64,000 nt of DNA, from NCBI GenBank assembly GCA_002729885.1, contig PBUB01000002.1:50706-114705 (forward strand), in the 5' to 3' direction. The DNA comes from Spirochaetaceae bacterium. GTDB taxonomy: Bacteria > Spirochaetota > Leptospiria > Leptospirales > Leptonemataceae. Each line of letters begins with the position of its first letter. Within the stretch, counting starts at the first letter, position 1. The position numbers and the translations under genes are program-made. A model generated the notes under the pieces. The model had not been told where the DNA came from. It made no database searches and was given only the letters and a program-made list of their open reading frames with translations. Of the stretch, positions 52,387 through 61,741 are shown one piece after another.

Positions 52387-52998
52387 GTGTTCGGTAGCAT
52401 TCCCGGAGATGTAGAAGCCATTCTAATGAGGCCCGCTCAGGCCGTTTCCGATTTTCTGGAAAGGCCCGCAATACGCAGTCTCAGATTCGTCGCATTCTAT
52501 CATTTGCCATTTCTAATTTTACTGCCGCTTTTTGTCCTCATCAGTCCCTACAGACTGATTCTGGGAGGCAGCTTTTCTAAACGGGATGTGTTTGGTCTGC
52601 CCACGGTACTGATTCTTGGATTTCTTTGCCTGGGGGCTGTATTTGATAGAATGCAGAGGTATACCAGGGCCGGAGGAATCGATCCTGAACGACCGGACTA
52701 TTTTGAGATGAGACCGGATGGAAAGAATCTATCCCTGTATCTTCATATTCCGGTTTCTGCCTCGGTGTTTCTTTTCTTTTTTCATCCAGCTCTGGGCTAT
52801 CTGGGGCTGATGGCAACGGCGGTGTTCAGCGTGTATCAAAGTATTGTAGCCTGGGCTCGTCTTCGCGAAGAAACCATCCTGCGATCCCTGTCCATTTATG
52901 TTCTGAGTGCCGGATTGCTCATGCTTCCTCTGCTGGGCTTGATGGTATTGTATAATCTGCTCAAGACCTTTCGCATATTACGCGAAATCTACGCCTGA
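52387..52998 (+). CDS. Polytopic membrane protein, Yip1-like pattern
   Basis: 203 residues, GTG start. About five membrane helices; the pattern of an initial hydrophilic segment (ILMRPAQAVSDFLERPAIRSLRF) followed by helices resembles Yip1-domain proteins, but the match is weak. mpl begins 9 bases after the stop, so they share an operon. Function unknown; proximity suggests a cell-envelope context. Confidence 0.6.
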   Translation: MFGSIPGDVEAILMRPAQAVSDFLERPAIRSLRFVAFYHLPFLILLPLFVLISPYRLILGGSFSKRDVFGLPTVLILGFLCLGAVFDRMQRYTRAGGIDPERPDYFEMRPDGKNLSLYLHIPVSASVFLFFFHPALGYLGLMATAVFSVYQSIVAWARLREETILRSLSIYVLSAGLLMLPLLGLMVLYNLLKTFRILREIYA

Positions 52999-53007
52999 AG
53001 TTAAACC

Positions 53008-54483
53008 ATGAAAGTGCATTTGATTGGAGTTGGCGGTGCGGCCATGGGAAACCTTGCGGCCATGCTCAAAAAGACAGGTCATAAGGTCAGCGGCTCCGAT
53101 CAGGATCTATATCCTCCTATGTCGGATCGGCTTCGCGAATGGAAAATCGATGCCAACCCGTTTCGCGCCGCATCGGTCAAGAACAAGGACCTGGTTATTG
53201 TTGGAAATGCCATTTCGCGAGGAAACGTTGAGCTGGAAGAAGCTCTGCGATTGGGTTTGCCCATCACCAGCATGGCATCTGCGTTACAGCAATTCTTTTT
53301 GAAGGGGCGCAAGGTCATTGTAGTGGCCGGAACCCATGGAAAGACCACCACTTCCTTTCTAACCGATTACCTGCTGAGTCAATCTGCATCCAGTCCCGGA
53401 GCCGCCAGAGTCGCAAAGAAATCCACCCGGTCATCGGACCTTCCGGGACTGTTCGTAGGAGGGGTTCGTGCGGATGGCCATCCAGGGTTTCGCATTCCCG
53501 GTAAGAATAATCCCTATTTTGTGATAGAAGGCGATGAATATGATACAGCTTTTTTTGACAAAGCCTCCAAGTTTCTTCATTACAGGCCCCATCATCTGAT
53601 TCTAACTTCGGTGGAATACGATCATGCAGATATTTTCCATGATCTGGATCACTATAAACAGGCCTTTCGTATTTTGCTTCGCTGGATTCCGCCAAATGGA
53701 AGTTTAATTCCATGCTTGAAGGATGCAGGTGTCTCCGATGTATGCAAGAATTATGGATTTAGCGATTTGCTGGGATATGGAAAAGCTTCTGTTTCGCATG
53801 CCAGCCGGCGCGGTCGAGAAGTACAGTTCATACTCAAAAAATCGAATGGAAAAGATGATCTGAAATTTAGCTGCAGACCTGCTTTGATCGGATCGCACAA
53901 TACCTTGAATGCCGTGGCAGCAAGCCTGGTGGCGCGCAGGTGTGGCCTATCGCAGAATCAAATCATAAATGGGCTGGAAAGCTTTCCTGGAGTGCTTCGA
54001 AGGCAGCAAATTCGCGCCAGAAGCGCCGACGAATCCGTGGTTTTTATGGAAGACTTTGCACATCATCCGACCGCAGTAAAGGAAACCTTACAGGCGGTGC
54101 GACAGTCCTATCCCGGGTACCGCGTTATTGCTCTATATGAGCCCAGAAGTGCAACCAGTCATCGAAATGTATTCGCTACCGAATACGTGGATTCTTTGCA
54201 ATCTGCAGATCTGGTCTTGTTACCGGATGTCTTTAATCGCAAAAAGGTATCCTCAGACCAGCGTCTGGATGTAAAAAAGATTGTCGTGGAATTGAACCGA
54301 AAAGGCAAATCAGCGAAATTTTGCAAGGATCCTGCAGGTGTCTTTCAGGCTCTAAAGCAGGATTTAAATTCCCAGGGCAGAGTCTCTAAATCAGGTTCAG
54401 TTAAGACAATGATCCTTGCCATGAGCAACGGTGGCTTTGGCGGGATCTATCCACAGATCGATGAGCTGGTTTCCCGAGGCTGA
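53008..54483 (+). CDS. mpl: Mpl, UDP-MurNAc:L-alanyl-gamma-D-Glu-mDAP ligase
   Basis: 491 residues, Mur-ligase fold. The N-terminal HLIGVGGAAMGNLAAMLK binds the UDP substrate, the P-loop is AGTHGKTTTSF, and the family-specific VIEGDEYDTAFFDK and EDFAHHPTAVKETL are clear. It reattaches recovered murein tripeptide to UDP-MurNAc during peptidoglycan recycling. A small Ser/Ala/Lys-rich loop after the P-loop helix (about 128-148) is longer than usual. The ATG follows the upstream membrane gene by 9 bases. Confidence 0.92.
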   Translation: MKVHLIGVGGAAMGNLAAMLKKTGHKVSGSDQDLYPPMSDRLREWKIDANPFRAASVKNKDLVIVGNAISRGNVELEEALRLGLPITSMASALQQFFLKGRKVIVVAGTHGKTTTSFLTDYLLSQSASSPGAARVAKKSTRSSDLPGLFVGGVRADGHPGFRIPGKNNPYFVIEGDEYDTAFFDKASKFLHYRPHHLILTSVEYDHADIFHDLDHYKQAFRILLRWIPPNGSLIPCLKDAGVSDVCKNYGFSDLLGYGKASVSHASRRGREVQFILKKSNGKDDLKFSCRPALIGSHNTLNAVAASLVARRCGLSQNQIINGLESFPGVLRRQQIRARSADESVVFMEDFAHHPTAVKETLQAVRQSYPGYRVIALYEPRSATSHRNVFATEYVDSLQSADLVLLPDVFNRKKVSSDQRLDVKKIVVELNRKGKSAKFCKDPAGVFQALKQDLNSQGRVSKSGSVKTMILAMSNGGFGGIYPQIDELVSRG

Positions 54484-54670
54484 GCCATCCCATCCATTCA
54501 TTTCCTCTATCCCAATTGACCTCAGTGTAAGGAATGAGCCGATGGCAGGGTGTAGATCCGGCAAATCCGTGAAGTAGGTAAGGTGGGCCATTGCAACGCC
54601 CAGGACAGCCTGGCTCCTGTCTGACGTTCTGGAATTGCTTTACACCGAATCCATAAGGTTTTTTCTCACC

Positions 54671-55228
54671 ATGAGAATGAGATTGATTATCAAAAAAGTG
54701 GCCCGCATCCGGGTACTGGCTCTGGCCGCAACGCTGGGGACCCTGGTCATCATCCCTCTGGCCGGACGAGTCTATGAAAAGCCGGAGGAAGCTCTCCAGG
54801 CAGTATTTCCTGGGTCGCAGACTTCTAGAAAGCCGGTGTATCTTAGCAAAGAAGAGCAGAAGACCCTGAGCCAGCAGTCCGGGAAAGAGCTGAAGGGCCG
54901 ATTCTATACCTTCTACGAAGCGCGCAAGAATGGCCAGCTTCAAGGCTATGGAACCTTTGTCACTGAAGTTGTGCGCACCAAGGAGCAGACGCTTTTTGTG
55001 GCAGTGGATGCCAGCGGAAAGGTGAAAGATGTTCGGCTGATCTCCTTTTACGAGCCCCAGGAATATCGTCCTCCGGATCGCTGGCTGGCACTACTGGTGG
55101 GAAAGTCAATGAGTGATTCCGTTCAGCCAGGAAAGGACCTACCGGCCATGAGTGGAGCTTCTTTGACAGCCAGGACCACCTCGGACATTACTCGCATGGT
55201 ACTGGCCATTGTTAAGATGAAACTCTGA
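54671..55228 (+). CDS. FMN-binding-domain protein, extracytosolic
   Basis: About 185 residues. An N-terminal anchor helix (RVLALAATLGTLVIIPLAG) precedes an FMN_bind domain with the covalent-flavinylation motif S-G-A-S-L-T (MSGASLTA), as in NqrC/RnfG, where FMN is attached to the Thr. In those proteins an ApbE-type transferase attaches FMN; none is in this window. The start could be either of two ATGs at 54671 or 54677. Two polytopic proteins follow with 1-base and 4-base junctions, suggesting a membrane electron-transfer module. Confidence 0.85.
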   Translation: MRMRLIIKKVARIRVLALAATLGTLVIIPLAGRVYEKPEEALQAVFPGSQTSRKPVYLSKEEQKTLSQQSGKELKGRFYTFYEARKNGQLQGYGTFVTEVVRTKEQTLFVAVDASGKVKDVRLISFYEPQEYRPPDRWLALLVGKSMSDSVQPGKDLPAMSGASLTARTTSDITRMVLAIVKMKL

Positions 55229-55229
55229 T

Positions 55230-55691
55230 ATGCGATTTCTAGTTACTGGCAGTATTCGAAGCGATCATGGGCCACGTCGGATTCTTACCGGCGCACTGAT
55301 TTTTTTTCTTCTATTCACAGGAGCGCATTTTGCCCGGGAATGGAGCTCTGTTGGCTATACACCTCAACGAATCCAGGAGAACCTGGGCGGCGAATTCTCC
55401 ACTCAGGCAATTCTGCTTCTGGAAGATTTGCACATCGATTTGGTGCTCTTTGGCATGGCTCTTCTATTTATTGGCTCGGTTCTCTATCAAGTCAGGGGAA
55501 GCCGAAATTTTCGAAATGGCATCTTTACTACTTTATCTGGTTTGATTCTGGCCTACGTGGCTGTTCGATTCTTGGTACCTCTGGGAGCCATCTTTTCCTA
55601 CCTGGTTGCGGCCCTTTATTTTCTGGTGCATGCACTGCTTGCCGGGGTGCTGATCTGGATTCTGACGGATTTGTACAGAGGAAAAGCATGA
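55230..55691 (+). CDS. Membrane protein with helix histidines, FMN module
   Basis: 153 residues, four membrane helices. Histidines lie in or near helices (FTGAHFAREW, LEDLHIDLVL, LVHALLAG), which could be haem b ligands, but no family was recognised, so this is inference. It starts one base after the FMN-binding gene and overlaps the next gene by 4 bases (ATGA). Confidence 0.7.
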   Translation: MRFLVTGSIRSDHGPRRILTGALIFFLLFTGAHFAREWSSVGYTPQRIQENLGGEFSTQAILLLEDLHIDLVLFGMALLFIGSVLYQVRGSRNFRNGIFTTLSGLILAYVAVRFLVPLGAIFSYLVAALYFLVHALLAGVLIWILTDLYRGKA

Positions 55692-56311
55692 GCTTTCGGC
55701 TGCAGGATCATGCTTTCTTTCGACCGGCGGTTCTGGTGTTTTCAATTTTTACCTTGGCGCAGCTAATCTCAGGCAGCATCCTCTATGTTGAAAAAATCGG
55801 CCTTCATCCGGCAGGCGCCCTGGAATATTACAGAGGTTCCGAGACAATGCTGGAGGTCTATCCCGAGCGTCCGGACAGATTTCGCAATCCAGCAACGTTT
55901 TATGGACTATTGAAAACGGCGGTCAGTCATAGTCTTGCCTACGGTCTATTTGCCTTCCTGCTGCTCCATCTGCTGAGATCCCTTCTGCCGGACGGTCCTC
56001 GTCGAAAGCCGGCTGAATGGCTGGGTATTATGGTCTATTCTACAGCCTTTCTGGATATTTTCAGCGGATTTCTTGTTACCTACGGTCCGGTGGAACTGGC
56101 CTATATTCGAACACCCATCTTTTCCGCTTTTGTGGGTAGCACCGCTGCCTGCGCCTTCTGGCTCATTCGAATTTCACTTACGCGATATCCGGAAAAGTAT
56201 GACTGGGGTACCGACGGCCTGCGCGTGGATGTGGAAGAGCACAGTCGCCTGGCAGAAGCAGCCTCCAAAAAATCCTCTACAAAACAAACACAGGGCGCAC
56301 CATCGGTCTGA
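55688..56311 (+). CDS. Second membrane protein of the FMN module
   Basis: 207 residues, four membrane helices and a hydrophilic Lys/Ser/Gln-rich tail. Helix-associated His at AVSHSLAYG and LLLHLLRSLL could bind haem b (inference). ATG 55688 overlaps the previous stop; the frame is open back to 55340 but that part is a shadow of the previous gene. PhoH follows by 2 bases. Confidence 0.7.
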   Translation: MSFRLQDHAFFRPAVLVFSIFTLAQLISGSILYVEKIGLHPAGALEYYRGSETMLEVYPERPDRFRNPATFYGLLKTAVSHSLAYGLFAFLLLHLLRSLLPDGPRRKPAEWLGIMVYSTAFLDIFSGFLVTYGPVELAYIRTPIFSAFVGSTAACAFWLIRISLTRYPEKYDWGTDGLRVDVEEHSRLAEAASKKSSTKQTQGAPSV

Positions 56312-56313
56312 AC

Positions 56314-57930
56314 ATGGCGTCCAGAAAGCAGGATAAGAAGAAAAACAAGTCTCCCAGAAAACAGAAAGCTCCCCGGGTGGAAAACGGTGGCCGCGGTCAT
56401 TATGGTAGCGAGCAACCGCCGGACGGAAAACCTTTCGTAGTTGTAGATACCAACGTATTTCTCATCGATCCATCCGCGTACCTTAAGTTTCCGGACTCGC
56501 ATCTAATCATTCCTTTGATTGTAATCGAAGAGCTGGACTCATTCAAAAGAGAGCTAACAGCCATAGGTAAGGCGGCCCGGGAAATTATTCGCACTCTGGA
56601 TGATTTGCGCAGTAAAGGCCCACTTACAGAAGGGGTTTCGCTGGAAAATGGGGCGGATCTGCGAGTGTTTATCCTGGAAGACCCGGACTATGAAATTCCG
56701 CCAGGGCTGGATCATATTGCCAAGGATAACTATATCCTGGCATGTGCGCTTTTGATTTCGGAAAGAACAGCCCAGAGCGTTCGCCTGGTAACCAAGGATG
56801 CAGATCTTCGCATCAAAGCTGACGTTCTGGGACTGGAAGCCATCGACTACAGTCAGGACCAGCTGGATCGAAATCATCATCTATACAGCGGCCAGCGAGT
56901 ATTTGCTGTGGAGGATTCCCTTGTAGACGACTTCTTTTCCGGTACTCCATTGATGGCGGATCGCACCGCCGATCCCAGACCAGCCGATGAAAATGGAAAC
57001 GGCAATGGGAATGGAAATGGGGGTGATAACGGAAAAGCTCCCCGAAGGATAATGCCTCCAGGAAAAGAAGAAGAACCTGAAGAGGAGACTCTGCAAATAT
57101 TCAAGGAAAAGGATGGAATCCATCTGGAAGCGCCGGCAGAAAATCCATTCCAGATCAATCAGTACATTACTTTGAAGAGCGATTCTAGAAGCGGTCTTGG
57201 TCGAATTCGTGATGACCATAAGTTGCATTCCTTAATAGAGAGGGCTGCCCTTAACATCAGCCCCAGAAACCGAGAACAACGTTTCGCCATGGATGCCCTC
57301 CTGGATCCGGAAATTGAACTGGTTACCCTGGCAGGTATGGCGGGTACCGGGAAAACATTGCTGGCCATTGCCTGCGGTCTGGAGCAAATCCTGGAAGAGA
57401 AGCGATATCGCAGATTGCTTGTGGCCAGGCCGGTCATCCCGATGGGCCGCGACATTGGCTTTCTTCCCGGCGAACTTGGTGAGAAGCTCAGGCCCTGGAT
57501 GCAGCCCATTTACGATAACCTGGAATTCATTCTGGGAGCTGACGATGATCCAGGCAATCAGGAAGGAGATAAGCGAGCGCCGGCGCAGGGTACCATACAG
57601 TATCTTATGCAGAGCGGTCTTCTGGCTGTAGAACCTCTAACTTATATTCGCGGCCGTTCCATTCCAGAGCAATACGTAATTGTGGACGAAGCGCAGAACC
57701 TGTCCCCTCATGAAGCGAAAACAATTATTACCAGGGCCGGCGAAGGCACCAAGATCGTGTTCACCGGGGACTTTTTTCAGATCGATCATCCGTACCTGAA
57801 CCTGTATTCGAACGGGATTACATTCACCGCGCAGAGAATGCGAAATGAAAGTATTTTCGCACACGTAACCCTTACCAAAGGTGAGCGTTCTCGTCTGGCT
57901 GAGCTGGCATCGCATTTGATGGAAGGTTAA
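56314..57930 (+). CDS. PIN-PhoH family ATPase/RNase (PhoH2-like)
   Basis: 538 residues. An N-terminal basic tail (ASRKQDKKKNKSPRKQK) is followed by a PIN ribonuclease domain (about 42-180, VVDTNVFLID, LVTKDADLRIKAD). A linker with a (Asn-Gly) repeat (about 225-240) precedes the PhoH helicase-like domain with Walker A GMAGTGKT, Walker B VIVDEAQN and the FTGDFFQID arm. Such PhoH2 enzymes bind and cut RNA with ATP. It sits between the FMN module and the uracil glycosylase in a tight operon. Confidence 0.9.
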   Translation: MASRKQDKKKNKSPRKQKAPRVENGGRGHYGSEQPPDGKPFVVVDTNVFLIDPSAYLKFPDSHLIIPLIVIEELDSFKRELTAIGKAAREIIRTLDDLRSKGPLTEGVSLENGADLRVFILEDPDYEIPPGLDHIAKDNYILACALLISERTAQSVRLVTKDADLRIKADVLGLEAIDYSQDQLDRNHHLYSGQRVFAVEDSLVDDFFSGTPLMADRTADPRPADENGNGNGNGNGGDNGKAPRRIMPPGKEEEPEEETLQIFKEKDGIHLEAPAENPFQINQYITLKSDSRSGLGRIRDDHKLHSLIERAALNISPRNREQRFAMDALLDPEIELVTLAGMAGTGKTLLAIACGLEQILEEKRYRRLLVARPVIPMGRDIGFLPGELGEKLRPWMQPIYDNLEFILGADDDPGNQEGDKRAPAQGTIQYLMQSGLLAVEPLTYIRGRSIPEQYVIVDEAQNLSPHEAKTIITRAGEGTKIVFTGDFFQIDHPYLNLYSNGITFTAQRMRNESIFAHVTLTKGERSRLAELASHLMEG

Positions 57931-57931
57931 G

Positions 57932-58549
57932 GTGGCTCTGGATTCAAATCCGGCGGACATGGACTGGAATAGTCTTAAGGCTGCAGCTCTGGGATGTAAA
58001 AAATGCCGTCTTTGCGAAACTCGAAATACCGTAGTGTTTGGTGAAGGCAATCCTTCTGCGCGGGTAATGTTCATAGGCGAAGGGCCTGGCAAGACCGAGG
58101 ATGAGACCGGCCGTCCGTTTGTGGGCAGGGCCGGCGAGTTGCTAACTAGAATCATTGAAAATGGAATGGGTCTGGCGCGAAAGGATGTTTACATCGCAAA
58201 TATCGTTAAGTGCAGACCCACCGTGGAGCAAAAAGGATTTAAGGACCGTCCTCCGGATCCAGAGGAAACATCCGCCTGTAGCCCCTATTTGATACGCCAG
58301 ATCCAGCTTATAGCGCCAGAAGCTATTGTTACCCTGGGCAATCCATCTACTCGCTTCCTGCTTCAGACTTCAACAGGGATTACTAAGATGCGCGGCATCT
58401 GGTCACACTACAATGGAATACCGGTGATGCCTACTTACCATCCCAGCTATGTGCTGCGAAACGGAGGCGAAAAAAGCCCTCTGCGCAGGGATGTATGGGA
58501 CGACATCAAGAAGGTCCTGGAAAAGTTAAATCTGCCAATTCCAGGCTAA
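57932..58549 (+). CDS. Type-4 uracil-DNA glycosylase (Fe-S)
   Basis: 205 residues, GTG start one base after the phoH stop. The [4Fe-4S] cysteines start with CKKCRLC, followed by IGEGPGKTEDETGRPFVGRAG (GEGPG in place of the common GEAPG) and NIVKCRP. The C-terminal MPTYHPSYVLR is the family signature. It removes uracil from DNA (base-excision repair). The thermophile-like family is also common in mesophiles. Confidence 0.92.
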   Translation: MALDSNPADMDWNSLKAAALGCKKCRLCETRNTVVFGEGNPSARVMFIGEGPGKTEDETGRPFVGRAGELLTRIIENGMGLARKDVYIANIVKCRPTVEQKGFKDRPPDPEETSACSPYLIRQIQLIAPEAIVTLGNPSTRFLLQTSTGITKMRGIWSHYNGIPVMPTYHPSYVLRNGGEKSPLRRDVWDDIKKVLEKLNLPIPG

Positions 58550-58632
58550 TCGGTGACCACGTGGATCATACGGAAAATCCAGGATTGAAGCCGTACATTG
58601 CGATGTTGAAATTGTCAACGTAGCATATCTGA

Positions 58633-58655
58633 GTTCCAGGCAGATGCCCTGGAAC
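58633..58655. other. Hairpin upstream of purB
   Basis: GTTCCAGG / CCTGGAAC form a perfect 8-bp stem with loop CAGATGC, 61 bases before the purB ATG and 84 after the glycosylase stop. No T run follows. It may be a weak terminator or a leader structure. A small GTTGA/TCAAC pair lies at about 58604-58618. Confidence 0.45.
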
Positions 58656-58715
58656 AGGACCTCGGCCATTCGGAAAGGGTTGCCCCTGAGGCACTGAGCT
58701 TCAATTTGTCCCTCT

Positions 58716-60014
58716 ATGATCGAACGCTACAGTCATCCGGAAATTGCAGGAATCTGGACCCTGGAAAACAAATACCGCATCTGGCTGGATGTGGAAATCG
58801 CAGTTTGCGATGCCTGGAATAAAAGAGGCATCGTTCCGGACGATGATTTAAAGAACATCAAACATAAAGCAGACTTCAATGTGCAGGAAATTCTGGAAAT
58901 CGAGTCCAGAGTTCACCATGACGTAATCGCATTTCTTACAAATGTACGTGATCGCATAGGACCGGCCGGTCGCTGGATCCATTATGGTATGACCAGTTCA
59001 GACGTGGGAGACACAGCGCTCTGCATGCAACTGGTTCAATCTGCAGATCTATTGATGAAACGGCTGGACGCCCTGATTGAAGTCACTCGAAAGCGGGCTC
59101 TGGAGTACAAAGACCAGGCCATGGTGGGAAGAACCCACGGCATCCACGGAGAACCCACTACTCTGGGAATGAAGTTTGCGCACTTCTACGCAGAGTTGCT
59201 GCGAAACAGAGAACGTCTGGAAAGCGCTCGAAGCCAGATCGCCGTGGGCAAACTCAGCGGCGCGGTAGGTACATTCAGCAATATTGATCCGGATCTGGAA
59301 GAAGAGGTCTGTCTGGCCCTGGGACTGAAGCCTGAGCCTGTGGCTACTCAGGTAGTGAATCGCGATCGCCATGCCTATTTCGCTTCAGTCTGTGGCGTTA
59401 TAGCCGGTGGTCTGGATCGAATGGCCAACGAAATTCGACTGCTCCAGAAATCGGAAGGTCGTGAAGTGGAGGAGCCATTCGCAAAAGGCCAAAAAGGTTC
59501 CAGCGCAATGCCTCATAAAAGAAATCCCGTAGTTTGCGAACGAATCTGCGGATTGGCTAGAGTAGTTCAGTCCAATGTGCAGGTAGCCTATCGAGATATG
59601 CCGCTCTGGCATGAAAGGGACATCAGTCATTCTTCTGCAGAAAGAGTGGTGCTTCCTGACATTTGCATTGGTCTGGATTACATTCTTGAACGAATGATCT
59701 TTGTTCTTTCCGGACTGCATGTGTATCCGGAAAACATGGAAAGAACTCTAAATGTTACCAGGGGGCTCATTTTTTCTCAGCGCCTTATGCTTACACTGAT
59801 TGATGCTGGGATGTTGCGCGACGATGCTTACGATGTAGTGCAGTCCATGAGTATGAAGGTCTGGGCCGATACATCCCTGGATCTGAAATCCGCAGCCAGT
59901 GAGAATCCGGATGTCACCGACAGGCTAAGCGCGGACCAGATTGAGCAGGTTTTTCAGCTGGGACATTTCCTGAGAAACATAGATGCCATCTATAAGCGGC
60001 TGGGCCTCATCTGA
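58716..60014 (+). CDS. purB: Adenylosuccinate lyase
   Basis: 432 residues, fumarase/aspartase superfamily. GRTHGIHGEP (about 140), the catalytic loop KGSSAMPHKRNP (about 260) and a helical C-terminus are all present and the length is normal. It makes AICAR and AMP with release of fumarate in purine synthesis. The gap before it (166 bases) holds one hairpin and no visible promoter consensus. Confidence 0.95.
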   Translation: MIERYSHPEIAGIWTLENKYRIWLDVEIAVCDAWNKRGIVPDDDLKNIKHKADFNVQEILEIESRVHHDVIAFLTNVRDRIGPAGRWIHYGMTSSDVGDTALCMQLVQSADLLMKRLDALIEVTRKRALEYKDQAMVGRTHGIHGEPTTLGMKFAHFYAELLRNRERLESARSQIAVGKLSGAVGTFSNIDPDLEEEVCLALGLKPEPVATQVVNRDRHAYFASVCGVIAGGLDRMANEIRLLQKSEGREVEEPFAKGQKGSSAMPHKRNPVVCERICGLARVVQSNVQVAYRDMPLWHERDISHSSAERVVLPDICIGLDYILERMIFVLSGLHVYPENMERTLNVTRGLIFSQRLMLTLIDAGMLRDDAYDVVQSMSMKVWADTSLDLKSAASENPDVTDRLSADQIEQVFQLGHFLRNIDAIYKRLGLI

Positions 60015-60019
60015 CCTTC

Positions 60020-61105
60020 TTGATTCTATCGCTCACTCTACTTTTCGCAGGGCTTCTGGCCTTGATGTATGCTCTGGGCCAACTTGTGACTCGCAAGGTG
60101 AGCACTGAAGCCCGTTTGATGGCTGGCATATATTTGGCGCTTGCAATGATGCTGCTTCATGCAGGCGCGCTTGTGTCCGGGTTCATTCTCGAAGCTCCCT
60201 ATCTTCTGGGCTGGTATCTACCGGGGTTACTGGCCATTGGACCATTGATCTCTCGATTCTTGCAGATGCGCCTGAAGCTTCCAGGTGAATTCAGCGGTTG
60301 GTTATGGCATCTGGTCCCGGCCACGGTTGCGATACCGTGCTTACTGGTGTATCAATTTCAGGATTCCACCACCAGGTATGAACTGATCGTCGGCGCCCAA
60401 TCTGGTAATTTGAATCCAGCCTACTTGATCATTCTGGCTATCACAAGCCTGCATCCGATTACCTATGCACTTCTTGGATTGGTTCAGCTGGTTCGGGCCA
60501 TTGGCTGGAGATGGCATCGCTCCGAACAATCGGTTAGGCTTCTTGGATTGTTTCTGATTTCCCTGGGCCTGGTCTCGCTCCTTCTTCTGGTGGGATTTGC
60601 GTTTTCCAATGGGGCGATTCTATTTACAGGTGCCATGTGCGCTGCGCTGATTCTTCCCGGGCTCTACATTCTGGGTCGTCGATATCCTTACTTCTTTGAT
60701 GAACTGCAGACCGCCGTTGAACGAAGCAGGTACCGGAACTCTCAACTGAAAGGAAAGGATCTGTCCAGAATAGAACGATCGCTTAAGGAGTGTATGGTTG
60801 CGCAGGAAGTCTTTAAAGAGGAGGACCTTTCTCTGCCCGAGCTTGCAGCCTGCGTTCAACTATCTCCCCATCAGTTATCGGAGTATTTCAACGTTCATTT
60901 AAACCTCAACTTTTCCCGTTTCATTAACCAGTATCGCATTCGCGAAGCATGTAAAATGCTTGTGGAACATCCGGATATGACGGTGCTCAATATCGCATTT
61001 TCCGTTGGCTTTAATTCCAAGAGTGTGTTTAACGCCGCCTTTTTGCGGGAAACCGGCCTTACCCCCACGACCTATCGCTCAAAAAACGTAGTCCGCCAGG
61101 GCTGA
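60020..61105 (+). CDS. AraC-type regulator with a membrane-embedded N-terminal domain
   Basis: 361 residues from a TTG 5 bases after the purB stop (weak site). Residues 1-215 form seven membrane helices of the 7TM type, and residues 255-355 are an AraC HTH pair (EDLSLPELAACVQLSPHQLSEYFN, VLNIAFSVGFNSKSVFNAAFLRETGLTPTTYR). A membrane-bound AraC regulator senses an extracytosolic or membrane signal. Two small membrane proteins follow, so it may control them; a 16-bp palindrome lies in the gap. Confidence 0.85.
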   Translation: MILSLTLLFAGLLALMYALGQLVTRKVSTEARLMAGIYLALAMMLLHAGALVSGFILEAPYLLGWYLPGLLAIGPLISRFLQMRLKLPGEFSGWLWHLVPATVAIPCLLVYQFQDSTTRYELIVGAQSGNLNPAYLIILAITSLHPITYALLGLVQLVRAIGWRWHRSEQSVRLLGLFLISLGLVSLLLLVGFAFSNGAILFTGAMCAALILPGLYILGRRYPYFFDELQTAVERSRYRNSQLKGKDLSRIERSLKECMVAQEVFKEEDLSLPELAACVQLSPHQLSEYFNVHLNLNFSRFINQYRIREACKMLVEHPDMTVLNIAFSVGFNSKSVFNAAFLRETGLTPTTYRSKNVVRQG

Positions 61106-61133
61106 TTTCATCCTTTTTTCGTTCGGATTGATC

Positions 61134-61149
61134 AATCCGGTCGCAGTGT
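61134..61149 (+). promoter_or_regulatory. 16-bp palindrome upstream of two membrane genes
   Basis: CGGATTGATCAATCCG is a perfect 16-bp palindrome between the AraC-type gene and the next gene. A -10-like TATACT lies at 61174-61179 with no -35, so an activator is plausible. The palindrome centre would be near -44.5 from a start at about 61186. The gap also contains other weak repeats. Confidence 0.55.
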
Positions 61150-61272
61150 CCCAGCTACCGGGCTATACTCTGGCTTATTCCAATGGCTCGGAGCCAGGAT
61201 CTTTGCAAAGTCGGGCAGCTGATGTCACGCTGCAGCAATATCTGTGGAGCCGAAGCCTGGAAAGGAGTGAAA

Positions 61273-61716
61273 ATGAACACTACAACTCTGGATTCAAAAA
61301 TTGCAGTGATAGCGAGACGTGAGCTGCATTTCTACAAAGGGCTTTTTTTTATAGGGGCTCTGTGGAATCTTCTGGGAGCCGTATTTGGCTACTTTGATAC
61401 AGCGGAAACCTATCGCAGCTTTTTTGGCGTTGCTCTTTCTGATCCGCTGCAGTTTGCCATCTATCGTGGTTCATGGGGCACAACGTTGCTCTATTTCCTT
61501 GGCTACCTTATGGTGGCTTCCAATCCGGAAAAGCATACCGGCATTGTGGCTATAGGAACCCTGGGAAAGGTCTTCTTTGCCTGGAAATTACTGAGTCTCT
61601 ATTCCGCAGGGCTGGCCCAGCCCATTGTACTGATCGTTGTTATTGGTGACGCGATCTTTGCTGCGTTGTTCGCATTGTATCTTGTGCGAATGGTCATGGC
61701 GCACAGGGCATTATGA
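61273..61716 (+). CDS. Small membrane protein, unknown (1)
   Basis: 147 residues, four membrane helices, few polar features (FGYFDTAETYRSFFGVALSDP loop). ATG 61273 has AAAGGAG upstream, so the longer frame (61183) is rejected. The next membrane protein begins 25 bases later. Linked to the AraC-type regulator upstream by position. Confidence 0.75.
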   Translation: MNTTTLDSKIAVIARRELHFYKGLFFIGALWNLLGAVFGYFDTAETYRSFFGVALSDPLQFAIYRGSWGTTLLYFLGYLMVASNPEKHTGIVAIGTLGKVFFAWKLLSLYSAGLAQPIVLIVVIGDAIFAALFALYLVRMVMAHRAL

Positions 61717-61741
61717 AGCTTCAAAAAGGAGAAACATTAAC

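Noticed and set aside
57001..57035. Asn-Gly codon repeat in the PhoH linker as a possible microsatellite or phase-variation tract
   Set aside because: The repeat unit keeps the frame and codons vary, so length change would only alter a linker.
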